The notes beneath the pieces are model-generated. The model ran no database searches. It had not been told where the DNA came from and worked only from the letters and a program-made list of their open reading frames with translations. Shown here one piece after another: positions 57,633-64,000 of a DNA stretch of 64,000 bases; the first letter of the stretch is position 1; the number at the start of each line of letters is the position of its first letter. The stretch comes from Saccharopolyspora gloriosae (lineage in GTDB: Bacteria > Actinomycetota > Actinomycetes > Mycobacteriales > Pseudonocardiaceae): positions 3,581,470-3,645,469 of the forward strand of contig NZ_CP059557.1 in assembly GCF_022828475.1 (NCBI RefSeq), read 5' to 3'. Made by a program: the position numbers and the translations under genes.

Positions 57633-59021
57633 TCAGCCGAGCTCGCCCGGACGCGGCGTGCGCGCACAGCGGAACCCGGCGAAGATCTGCCGCCGGATCG
57701 GCAGGTCCCAGTTGCGGAAGCTGCCCCGGCAGGCGGCCGCGTCGGTGCCGAACGATCCGCCGCGCAGCACCTTGTGCTCGGGGCCGAAGAACACCTCCGA
57801 GTACTCCCGGTACGGGAACGCGCCGAAACCCGGATGCGGCAGGAAGTCCGAGGACGTCCACTCCCACACGTCGCCGATGAGCTGCCGCGCTCCGCACGGC
57901 GCCGCGCCGAGCGGATACGCCCCGGCGGGCGCGGGCCGCAGGTGCCGTTGACCGAGGTTGGCGTGCTCCGGCAGCGGATCCGCATCGCCCCACGGGTAGC
58001 GCAGCGACCGGCCGGTGCTCGGGTCGTGGCGGGCGGCCTTCTCCCATTCCTGCTCGGTGGGCAGCCGTTTCCCGGCCCACCGCGCGTACGCCTCGGCTTC
58101 GTGGAAGCTGACGTGCAGCACGGGTTCCTCGTCCGGCAGCGGTTCGACGTGCCCGAAACGGCGCCGCAGCCAGCCGTCGCCGTCACGCCGCCAGAACCTG
58201 GGTGCGCCCAGTTCCGCGTGCTGCCGGTACGCCCAGCCCGCTTCGCTCCACCACCGCGGGTCGTCGTAGCCGCCGCCTTCGACGAAGCGACGGTATGCGC
58301 CGTTGGTGACCGGAGTGGTGTCGATGAGGAAGTCCGCGACGTGCACCTGGTGGGCGGGGCGCTCGTTGTCCAGCGCCCACGGCTCGGTGGAAGTGCCCAT
58401 CGTGAACGGTCCGCCGGGTACCAGGACCTCCGGGGCGAGGTCGCCCACGGCGGCGGGCGGCGACTCGGCCGTCAGCACCGGTGCTCCGGTGCGCAGCTGG
58501 TGGGTGGCCAGCATCGTCTCGTCGTGCTGCTGCTCGTGCTGCACGATCATGCCGAAGGCGAACGCCTGCTCCACCAGCCGCCTGCCCTCCAGCGGGGCGC
58601 GGTCGAGCAGGTCGAGCACCTTCTCCCGGACCGTGCCCACGTAGGAGCGCGCTTCGGCCGGCCCCAGCAGCGGAAGCTGCGGCCGGTCGCGGCGCGGGTG
58701 CTGGAAGGCGTCGTAGAGGTCGTCGATGTCCGGGCGGATCGCCTCGGCACCACCGACGTCGCGCACCAGCCACAGCTCCTCCTGGCTGCCGATGTGGGCG
58801 AGGTCCCACACCAGCGGCGACATCAACGGGGAGTGCTGGCGGGTGAGGTCGTCATCGTCGACGCTCTCGGTCAGCGCGACACTGCGCCTGCGGGTGCGGA
58901 TCAGTTCGTCGGCGACGCGCGAACGCAGCCGCTCCACGCCGAGTTCGGCGAGGTCGCCGCGGCTGACCTCCGCCGCGGTCGTCGTTTCGGAATCGCTCTG
59001 GGTATTCGACCTGGTGCTCAC
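57633..59021 (-). CDS. egtB: Hercynine oxygenase (iron-dependent sulfoxide synthase)
   Basis: 462-aa enzyme. The DinB-like N-terminal domain carries the iron ligands His76 (DLAHIGSQEE), His162 and His166 (QHEQQHDETM). The C-terminal FGE-sulfatase domain contains GGPFTMGTSTEPWALDNERPAH, LPTEQEWEKAARHD, DVWEWTSSDF and VLRGGSFGT. It joins hercynine to gamma-glutamyl-cysteine with O2. GTG 59021 has GGAGG seven bases upstream; the ORF extending to 59555 overlaps egtA and is not real. Confidence 0.94.
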   Translation of the reverse strand: MSTRSNTQSDSETTTAAEVSRGDLAELGVERLRSRVADELIRTRRRSVALTESVDDDDLTRQHSPLMSPLVWDLAHIGSQEELWLVRDVGGAEAIRPDIDDLYDAFQHPRRDRPQLPLLGPAEARSYVGTVREKVLDLLDRAPLEGRRLVEQAFAFGMIVQHEQQHDETMLATHQLRTGAPVLTAESPPAAVGDLAPEVLVPGGPFTMGTSTEPWALDNERPAHQVHVADFLIDTTPVTNGAYRRFVEGGGYDDPRWWSEAGWAYRQHAELGAPRFWRRDGDGWLRRRFGHVEPLPDEEPVLHVSFHEAEAYARWAGKRLPTEQEWEKAARHDPSTGRSLRYPWGDADPLPEHANLGQRHLRPAPAGAYPLGAAPCGARQLIGDVWEWTSSDFLPHPGFGAFPYREYSEVFFGPEHKVLRGGSFGTDAAACRGSFRNWDLPIRRQIFAGFRCARTPRPGELG

Positions 59022-59107
59022 CGGGTCACCTCCAAGTTCGCGGATAACGATCGCGCTCGGGGAGTCACTGCCCCTGTCCCCGACGCGCGGGACTTCGCAC
59101 ACGTCGA

Positions 59108-60346
59108 TCAGCGGGCTTCGGCGAGCCGCCGGGCCACCGTCTCGGCCAGCCGGCTCACCAGTTCCGGTGCTTCGCCCAGGCCGTCGAGACATCGACCGGC
59201 GAGTTCCACGACCGCGGTGGCGGTGCGGGCCAGCACCGGATCGGCGAGCCCGATGCGGGCCGCGTCGACCCACCGGCCGGTCACCGGAGCGGCCAGCTCC
59301 AGCACCTCGTCCACGGTGGACTCGTCGTGGAACAGGGCGATCAGTGCGGCGGCGGGCAGCATCCACCCGTCGCCGAACTGCGCGTCCAGATAGCGCACCT
59401 CGAGGTATCCGCGCGGCCGCACCGGCGGGAACATCGTGGTCAGGTGGTAGTCGAGGTCGTCGAACGTCGGCGGGGCCGGCAACGCACCACCGATCCACTC
59501 GGCGAAGGTGACCCCGCCCGGTGCCCCCCAGTCGGTGCCGTCGCGGCGCAGGCACAGCAACGCCGTGTCCAGCACACGGCGAGCCCAGTCCGCGGCCGGG
59601 TCGGCGGTCGCCGGACCCGGGCGCATCCGCGGGATGTCGGTGCGCAGCAGCGATCGAGTGCGCGCCGACGCCCAGCCGGTGGGTTCCCCGAACAGCTGCG
59701 GTGAGTTCGCGAACGCTGCGATCAGCACCGGTCCCAGCGCGTGCAGCGCGGCCCAGCGCGGCGCGACCCGATGCGGCTCACCCGCGTCCAGGCACACTTG
59801 CACACCGGCCGTGCTGCACATCATCAGGCGCCCGCCGATGCCGATGCGGTCGAACGCGCATTCCATCGCCGCGTAGCGCGGGACGTGCAGCAGCCGGTGC
59901 GGAGTGCGCCACGGATCCGTGCCGTGCTCCCCCAGCAGCAGCGCGGCATCGGCGAGTCGGCGCCGGACGTAGTCGGCGTCGGCGGCCACCGTGTCGAACA
60001 GGGAGCGCATCGAAGGCGAGGGAAGGCTGGAGACCTCGACCTGGCCACCGGGCTCGACGGTGAGGGCGGAACCGTTCGGCAGCGGACGCTGCGGACTGTC
60101 CGGGACCAGGGAGTGGGGAGCGTGCGGGCCGAGTGCGCGGATCAGCGTCCCGGCATCGAGCGGCCTGCGGGGATCGTCGGCGTGATGAACGGTCCATTCG
60201 AGTTCGATGCCGAGCAGTTTCGGAGGCCCGTGTTTGAAACAGACCGAGGCCACGTAGGTCTCGGCTTCGGCTCGGGTGCGGATTCTGGAACTGGGAACCT
60301 CGGCGGGCGGACGCGCCGCGGTCGCGGAATCGATCGACACGGTCAT
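59108..60346 (-). CDS. egtA: Glutamate-cysteine ligase (ergothioneine)
   Basis: 412-aa GCS2-type ligase making gamma-glutamylcysteine for EgtB. LLGIELEWTVHHAD near residue 48 is the glutamate/metal site; EPGGQVEVSSLP, GRLMMCSTAGVQVCLD and RGYLEVRYLDAQFGDGW are the remaining core motifs. ATG 60346 has AGGTGG nine bases upstream. It is the first gene of the egtABCD unit and divergent from acnR. Confidence 0.92.
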   Translation of the reverse strand: MTVSIDSATAARPPAEVPSSRIRTRAEAETYVASVCFKHGPPKLLGIELEWTVHHADDPRRPLDAGTLIRALGPHAPHSLVPDSPQRPLPNGSALTVEPGGQVEVSSLPSPSMRSLFDTVAADADYVRRRLADAALLLGEHGTDPWRTPHRLLHVPRYAAMECAFDRIGIGGRLMMCSTAGVQVCLDAGEPHRVAPRWAALHALGPVLIAAFANSPQLFGEPTGWASARTRSLLRTDIPRMRPGPATADPAADWARRVLDTALLCLRRDGTDWGAPGGVTFAEWIGGALPAPPTFDDLDYHLTTMFPPVRPRGYLEVRYLDAQFGDGWMLPAAALIALFHDESTVDEVLELAAPVTGRWVDAARIGLADPVLARTATAVVELAGRCLDGLGEAPELVSRLAETVARRLAEAR

Positions 60347-60557
60347 GCTGATCACCACCTGGGTGAGTGCACCGACGCTACCGAGGACCGACGTTGGTCG
60401 CACCCGTCCGGTCGAGCACCCGGCCCGATTCGCGGACCAACAGTGGAAATGACACGAATCGGACATAATCACTCGAATTGGCGGGATCGGCGCGCAGGTG
60501 TGCGGAAAAGTCCAGTGCCTATGCGTGATACTTCCCCAACAGGTGGACGGTTGCCAA

Positions 60558-60577
60558 CAATACGTACGTACGGATTG
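60558..60577. promoter_or_regulatory. Imperfect AcnR-like palindrome upstream of acnR
   Basis: CAATACGTACGTACGGATTG is a 20-bp palindrome with two mismatched positions and a perfect CGTACGTACG core. Its first 16 bases fit CAGNACnnncGTACTG with two deviations. It ends 33 bp before the acnR start and is a candidate autoregulatory site. Confidence 0.5.
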
Positions 60578-60598
60578 CATCGGGCCGCGCCGAGCTGG

Positions 60599-60604
60599 GA
60601 CGAT
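60599..60604 (+). promoter_or_regulatory. Possible -10 element of acnR
   Basis: GACGAT ends six bases before ATG 60611, the spacing seen at other leaderless genes in this window. It keeps the conserved A2 and T6. Confidence 0.35.
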
Positions 60605-60610
60605 CACCCA

Positions 60611-61204
60611 ATGCCCAGGGTCAGTCAGGATCACCTCCAGGCCAGGCGCCGCCAGATCCTCGACGGTGCCCGGACCTGCTTCGCCCGCCACGGATACGAA
60701 GGCGCCACCGTCCGCAGGCTGGAAGACGCCACCGGATTGTCCCGCGGCGCGATATTCCACCACTTCAAGGACAAGGAATCGCTGTTCCTCGCCTTGGCCG
60801 AGGACGATGCCGCGCGCATGGCCGACGTCGTGGCCGAACAGGGCCTCGTGCAGGTGATGCGCGATCTGCTCGCCGACCGCACGCCCGGCGGCGGCACCGA
60901 ACCGGAGACGGAGTGGCTGGGCACCCGGCTGGAGGTGTCCCGGCGGCTGCGCACCGACTCCGAGTTCCGGGCACGCTGGGCGCAGCGCTCCGAGCAGCTC
61001 ACGGCCGCCACGAAGGCCCGGCTGCAGTGGCAGCGCGCGGGCGGCAACCTGCGCGACGACGTGGACGTGGACGTGCTCACCGCCTACCTGGAGCTCGTCC
61101 TCGAAGGACTCGTCTCGCACCTCGCGATGGGGCTGCCCGCCGACGACCTCGGCCCGGTGCTCGACGTCGTCGAGGAGAGCGTCCGGCGCCACCGGAGCAA
61201 CTGA
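60611..61204 (+). CDS. acnR: TetR-family aconitase repressor (AcnR-like)
   Basis: 197-aa TetR regulator. The stretch GYEGATVRRLEDATGLSRGA with IFHHFKDKESLFLALAEDDA matches AcnR of corynebacteria and its mycobacterial orthologue (Rv1474c, as I recall) far beyond the helix-turn-helix. The C-terminal domain (RLEVSRRLRTDSEFRARW, LELVLEGLVSHLA) also fits. AcnR represses aconitase and responds to citrate-Mg in C. glutamicum. Here the gene is about 10 kb from acn instead of next to it. It is followed by a FUSC gene about 100 bp downstream. Confidence 0.85.
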   Translation: MPRVSQDHLQARRRQILDGARTCFARHGYEGATVRRLEDATGLSRGAIFHHFKDKESLFLALAEDDAARMADVVAEQGLVQVMRDLLADRTPGGGTEPETEWLGTRLEVSRRLRTDSEFRARWAQRSEQLTAATKARLQWQRAGGNLRDDVDVDVLTAYLELVLEGLVSHLAMGLPADDLGPVLDVVEESVRRHRSN

Positions 61205-61303
61205 CCGCCCGCGGCGCGTTCAGTGAGTCGCCACCTCCGCAGCGGGCGTAAAGTCGCGGCGGCGGCCGCAGCCGAGCCGCCGGGAAAGGAACGGGCGCAC
61301 GCG

Positions 61304-63502
61304 ATGGTCAGCGAGTGGTGGAACCGCTTCCTCGCCTCCGACCCGGCACTTCGCCGCCTGCGCAACGCCACCCGCGTGACACTGGCGACGGCCTTGGCGC
61401 TCGGGATCACGCTCGGGCTGCTGACCTGGTTCGGCAGGCCGATGACCAACGGGATGATCGCGGCGGTGGTGGCGATCAACTCGACCACGGCCGTCAACGA
61501 CGAGACCGAACGCGAACGCCGCCGCACCACGCTGCTGATGCCGCTGCCCGCGGCCGTCTCACTCGTGCTGGCCGTCTCGACCGCGAGCCTGCCCGTGCTG
61601 AACGTCGGGTTGTTCCTGCCGGTGGTGTTCGCGGCGACCTACATCCGGCGGTTCGGACCCCGCTACTTCGCCTTCGGCATGGTCGCGTTCATGGGGTACT
61701 TCTTCGCGATGTTCCTGCGCCCGCAGCCGCCCCAGCTGCCCGACCTGCTGCTGGCCGCCGTGTGCGGCGCGCTCAGCGCGTTCCTGATGCGCTTCGTGCT
61801 CCTGCGCGACGATCCGCGCGGCATCCTCGACCGGGGGCGCCGCACCTTGCGCGCACAGGTCCAGGGGCTGCTGCACGACGTGCGCAACGTCGCGCAGCAC
61901 CCCGAAGGCACGCGTTACCGCAAACGGCTGCAGCACCGCTCGGTGCGGTTGAACGAGACCGCCCGGATGCTGGAGAACGCCGTGGCCGAACTCGAAGGCC
62001 TGGACGAGGCGGAACGGGAACTGCTGCGGCGACGGATCCTGAACGTGGAACTGACCGCGGAGAACCTGCTCAACCCGCTGATCCGGGTGATCGACCACCC
62101 CAGCGGCGGCGCCGCGGTCGCGCAGGCCGTGGCGGGGTTGCTCGCCGTGGTCCGCAGCGACGCCTCGGAGGTCCGGGCGGCCGCCCGCGGGCTCGCCGAC
62201 CGCATCGAACGCGATGGTGTCCGGCCCGCCGATCCGGATGCGGCCGAGTCCCGGCGGGACGGCTCGGTGGAGCTGGCGATGGCGATTCGCAGGCTGGGCG
62301 CCGCGCTGGCCGAGCTCACCGCCGCGAACGAAGACCTCGGCCGAGTCGCGCCACGCCCCCGCGACGACGGGTCCGACGGTGCGGACTCCGACGACGGGGA
62401 CTCCGGAGGCGCGGCATCCGGAGAGCGGGCCACCGGCGACCGCACCGAGCAGGAGACGGGCCTGCGCCGCCCCGAGGTGCGCACGGCCGTGCAGGTCACC
62501 TGTGCCGCGGCGGTCGCGATCGTGCTCGGCCAGCTCGTGTCGCCGAACCGCTGGTACTGGGCGGTGATCACGGCGTTCGTGGTGTTCATCAGCGCCAACA
62601 GCCGCGGTGAGCTGGTCGTGCGGGCCTGGCAGCGAACCGCGGGCACCATGCTCGGGGTGCTGGCCGGTGTGCTGGTCGCCGCGCGCATCACCGGGGACTC
62701 GGTGGCCGAACTGGTGATGATCCTCTGCTGCGTGTTCCTGGCGTTCTACCTGGCGGGGGTCTCCTACGCGGGGATGACGTTCTTCCTCACCACGATGCTC
62801 GGAGCGCTCTACGGCGTGCTCGGCACGTTCAGCGTCAACGTCCTCGGTCTGCGGCTCGCCGAGACCGCGATCGGCGCGGTCGCCGGCGTGCTGGCCGCGA
62901 CCTTGGTGCTGCCCACCCGGACGCGGCGGCTGCTGTGGAACAACACCGAGGATTTCCTGCTCCAGCTGCGGGACATGCTGCGGTCGACCGGCAGCGCCGT
63001 GAGCGGCGGCGTCTTGGGCGAGGGCCTGCGCGAAGGTGTTCGGGAGGTGGACGAGTCCCTGCACACCACGTTGTCGAGCGCCCGCCCGCTGGTCGCCTAT
63101 CGCCTGCCGTCCCGGCGCAGTTCGCTGGATCGGTCGCTGACGGTGCTCACCGGCTGCGCCTATGCCACCCGCAACCTCGCCCAGGTCCTGCCGCCCACCG
63201 TGGAGATGATCGACGACGACACGCGGACTCGGCTGGCCGAGCTGCTCTGGGCACTCGCCGAGATGGCGCATTCGGCCACGAGCGAGGCCGAGCAGAGCTT
63301 CGCGGCCGCGCGGGAATCCGCGGCGAAGTGGGCCGACGACCTGCGTGACATCGCCGAGTCGCTGCCGCAGGATCCGACGTCGCTGCACCGGACGCTGGCC
63401 CTGCTGGACCGGCTGCGTTCCTTGCTGGAGGACGCGGCCGCGGAGCTCGGCGTGCCGAACCAGGGACCGTCCCGGCGCGGCGAGGGAACGACCCGGACAT
63501 GA
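61304..63502 (+). CDS. FUSC-family membrane protein (aromatic-acid/efflux type)
   Basis: About 732 aa with two blocks of membrane helices (about residues 20-170 and 395-540), each followed by a soluble helical domain. The second block contains the FUSC core (WYWAVITAFVVFISANSRGELVVRAWQRTAGTMLG is spread over residues about 420-460). The linker at about 355-390 is acidic and Ser/Gly-rich. Such proteins resemble AaeB/YccS efflux components but lack an adjacent membrane fusion protein. Start is uncertain between ATG 61304 (GGAAAGGA upstream) and GTG 61223. Confidence 0.82.
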   Translation: MVSEWWNRFLASDPALRRLRNATRVTLATALALGITLGLLTWFGRPMTNGMIAAVVAINSTTAVNDETERERRRTTLLMPLPAAVSLVLAVSTASLPVLNVGLFLPVVFAATYIRRFGPRYFAFGMVAFMGYFFAMFLRPQPPQLPDLLLAAVCGALSAFLMRFVLLRDDPRGILDRGRRTLRAQVQGLLHDVRNVAQHPEGTRYRKRLQHRSVRLNETARMLENAVAELEGLDEAERELLRRRILNVELTAENLLNPLIRVIDHPSGGAAVAQAVAGLLAVVRSDASEVRAAARGLADRIERDGVRPADPDAAESRRDGSVELAMAIRRLGAALAELTAANEDLGRVAPRPRDDGSDGADSDDGDSGGAASGERATGDRTEQETGLRRPEVRTAVQVTCAAAVAIVLGQLVSPNRWYWAVITAFVVFISANSRGELVVRAWQRTAGTMLGVLAGVLVAARITGDSVAELVMILCCVFLAFYLAGVSYAGMTFFLTTMLGALYGVLGTFSVNVLGLRLAETAIGAVAGVLAATLVLPTRTRRLLWNNTEDFLLQLRDMLRSTGSAVSGGVLGEGLREGVREVDESLHTTLSSARPLVAYRLPSRRSSLDRSLTVLTGCAYATRNLAQVLPPTVEMIDDDTRTRLAELLWALAEMAHSATSEAEQSFAAARESAAKWADDLRDIAESLPQDPTSLHRTLALLDRLRSLLEDAAAELGVPNQGPSRRGEGTTRT

Positions 63503-63504
63503 GA

Positions 63505-63534
63505 CGGCGGGCGGCCCGTCCGGACCGCCCGCCG
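63505..63534. terminator. Bidirectional hairpin terminator
   Basis: CGGCGGGCGG and CCGCCCGCCG form a perfect ten-base-pair stem with a ten-base loop. It fills the gap between the convergent FUSC gene (ends 63502) and the POT transporter (ends 63551). Confidence 0.75.
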
Positions 63535-63550
63535 CATCGCCGAACTCAGA

Positions 63551-64000
63551 TCACGGCACTCCGTGCATCAGCTTCTTGATCTTGGGTGCGGCCAGTGCGA
63601 GCAGACCACCGCAGGCGATGGTGGCCAGACCGATCACACCGAAGTACAGGGTCTGGTTCGCCGGGTCGTAGAGCTTGACCACCTGCGCTCCGATGCCCTG
63701 CCCCATCGCGGGCGCCAAGAAGTACAGGCCCATCGTCTGCGAGGAGAACACCGCCGGCGCGAGCTTCGTGGTCACCGACAGGCCCACCGGAGAGATCATC
63801 AGCTCACCGATGGTGAGGACGACGAAGACCATCGCCACGACCAGCGCGAGCTGCTTGCCATCGGCGTTGGTGATGAAACCGGACAGCACGGCCCACAGGA
63901 ACCCGAGGCCGACGAACACGACGCCGCCGACGAACTTGATCGGCGTGCTCGGCTGGCGGTCGGCCAGCTTGAGCCACAGCGCGGCGAACACCGGCGCCAG
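63551..64000 (-). CDS. POT/PTR proton-dependent oligopeptide transporter (C-terminal part)
   Basis: About 149 codons are visible; the gene continues beyond the window edge. The segment VVLTIGELMISPVGLSVTTKLAP is the well-known C-terminal signature of bacterial di/tripeptide transporters (DtpT/DtpA), with the Glu of helix 10. GLYFLAPAMGQGIG and a final short basic tail (PKIKKLMHGVP) follow. It imports di- and tripeptides with protons. GTG 63991 is an internal codon, not the start. Confidence 0.9.
   Translation of the reverse strand: MAPVFAALWLKLADRQPSTPIKFVGGVVFVGLGFLWAVLSGFITNADGKQLALVVAMVFVVLTIGELMISPVGLSVTTKLAPAVFSSQTMGLYFLAPAMGQGIGAQVVKLYDPANQTLYFGVIGLATIACGGLLALAAPKIKKLMHGVP

Larger units (their letters stand above)
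60347..60610. promoter_or_regulatory. Divergent region egtA / acnR
   Basis: 264 bp with several dyads: CCGATTCG (60425-60432) and CGAATCGG (60455-60462); GTTGGTC (60393-60399) and GACCAAC (60435-60441); and the CGTACG-centred palindrome at 60558-60577. CATAAT at 60464-60469 could be a plus-strand -10 box. Both promoters should lie here. Confidence 0.45.

Noticed and set aside
57633-59555. Long 640-codon form of EgtB
   Set aside because: It would overlap egtA, and GTG 59021 has a good Shine-Dalgarno and gives the normal EgtB length with iron ligands at the expected spacing.

Overview
The window is very GC-rich actinobacterial chromosome. Gene content and order suggest a member of the Pseudonocardiales, perhaps Saccharopolyspora-like; the genus is an inference from gene content only. 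Supporting features are frequent GTG/TTG starts, ATGA/GTGA stop-start overlaps, many leaderless-looking genes, an ergothioneine cluster, InhA, DUF3097, AcnR and a small CxxC protein of a Pseudonocardiales-like type. I see no phage, insertion sequence, CRISPR array, tRNA or rRNA.

Backbone. Read from right to left, several blocks keep the order I recall from the Mycobacterium tuberculosis acnR-acn-ripA/B-moxR1-fabG1-inhA-hemZ-nfeD-SPFH locus: acnR (60.6 kb), acn (47.6 kb), NlpC/P60 hydrolase (27.2 kb), moxR-DUF58-VWA (23.1-26.2 kb), fabG-inhA-hemH (15.2-17.8 kb), and NfeD-SPFH (9.8-11.5 kb). Other modules sit between these blocks.

Region by region. 0-9.7 kb is an accessory metabolic stretch: hydroxyacid dehydrogenase + amidase, YeiH-type exporter with divergent LysR, MHS-family symporter, an aldehyde dehydrogenase lacking two of its catalytic residues, and an MFS carrier divergent from a frameshifted GntR regulator with a clear palindromic operator. 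9.8-14.2 kb holds SPFH/NfeD, DUF3097, a conserved hypothetical and an MpaB/DUF2236 protein with a divergent TetR. 15-18 kb holds hemH, inhA and fabG. 18-21 kb is a FAD/Fe-S D-2-hydroxyacid dehydrogenase-like gene broken by one missing base. 21-26 kb holds VOC, MgtC, methyltransferase and the VWA-DUF58-MoxR set. 26.5-29.6 kb holds mobA, an NlpC/P60 hydrolase and a sirtuin. 29.7-39.4 kb is an assimilatory nitrate/nitrite operon: narK, nitrate reductase, FAD/[2Fe-2S] reductase, nirB, nirD, a HemD-winged-helix fusion and a sirohydrochlorin chelatase, nearly all coupled by overlaps. 39.5-45.2 kb holds a low-complexity protein, a duplicated-headed P-type ATPase and a 37-residue membrane miniprotein. 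45.2-55.2 kb holds EamA, aquaglyceroporin, aconitase, an LCP ligase, a small CxxC protein, a methyltransferase and a second amidase. 55.4-60.3 kb is egtABCD (ergothioneine), with an F420/DUF385 protein where egtE might be expected. 60.6-64 kb holds acnR, a FUSC membrane protein and a truncated POT peptide transporter.

How parts work together. NarK imports nitrate; the Mo enzyme and the siroheme NirBD reduce it to ammonium. MobA can supply the guanine-dinucleotide cofactor, and HemD plus the chelatase serve siroheme synthesis. The aconitase promoter carries a sequence matching the published AcnR operator, while the acnR-like gene lies 10 kb away beside egtA. Two genes (GntR, FAD/Fe-S) each lack one C in a run of four, so either both are real mutations or the assembly undercalls homopolymers.
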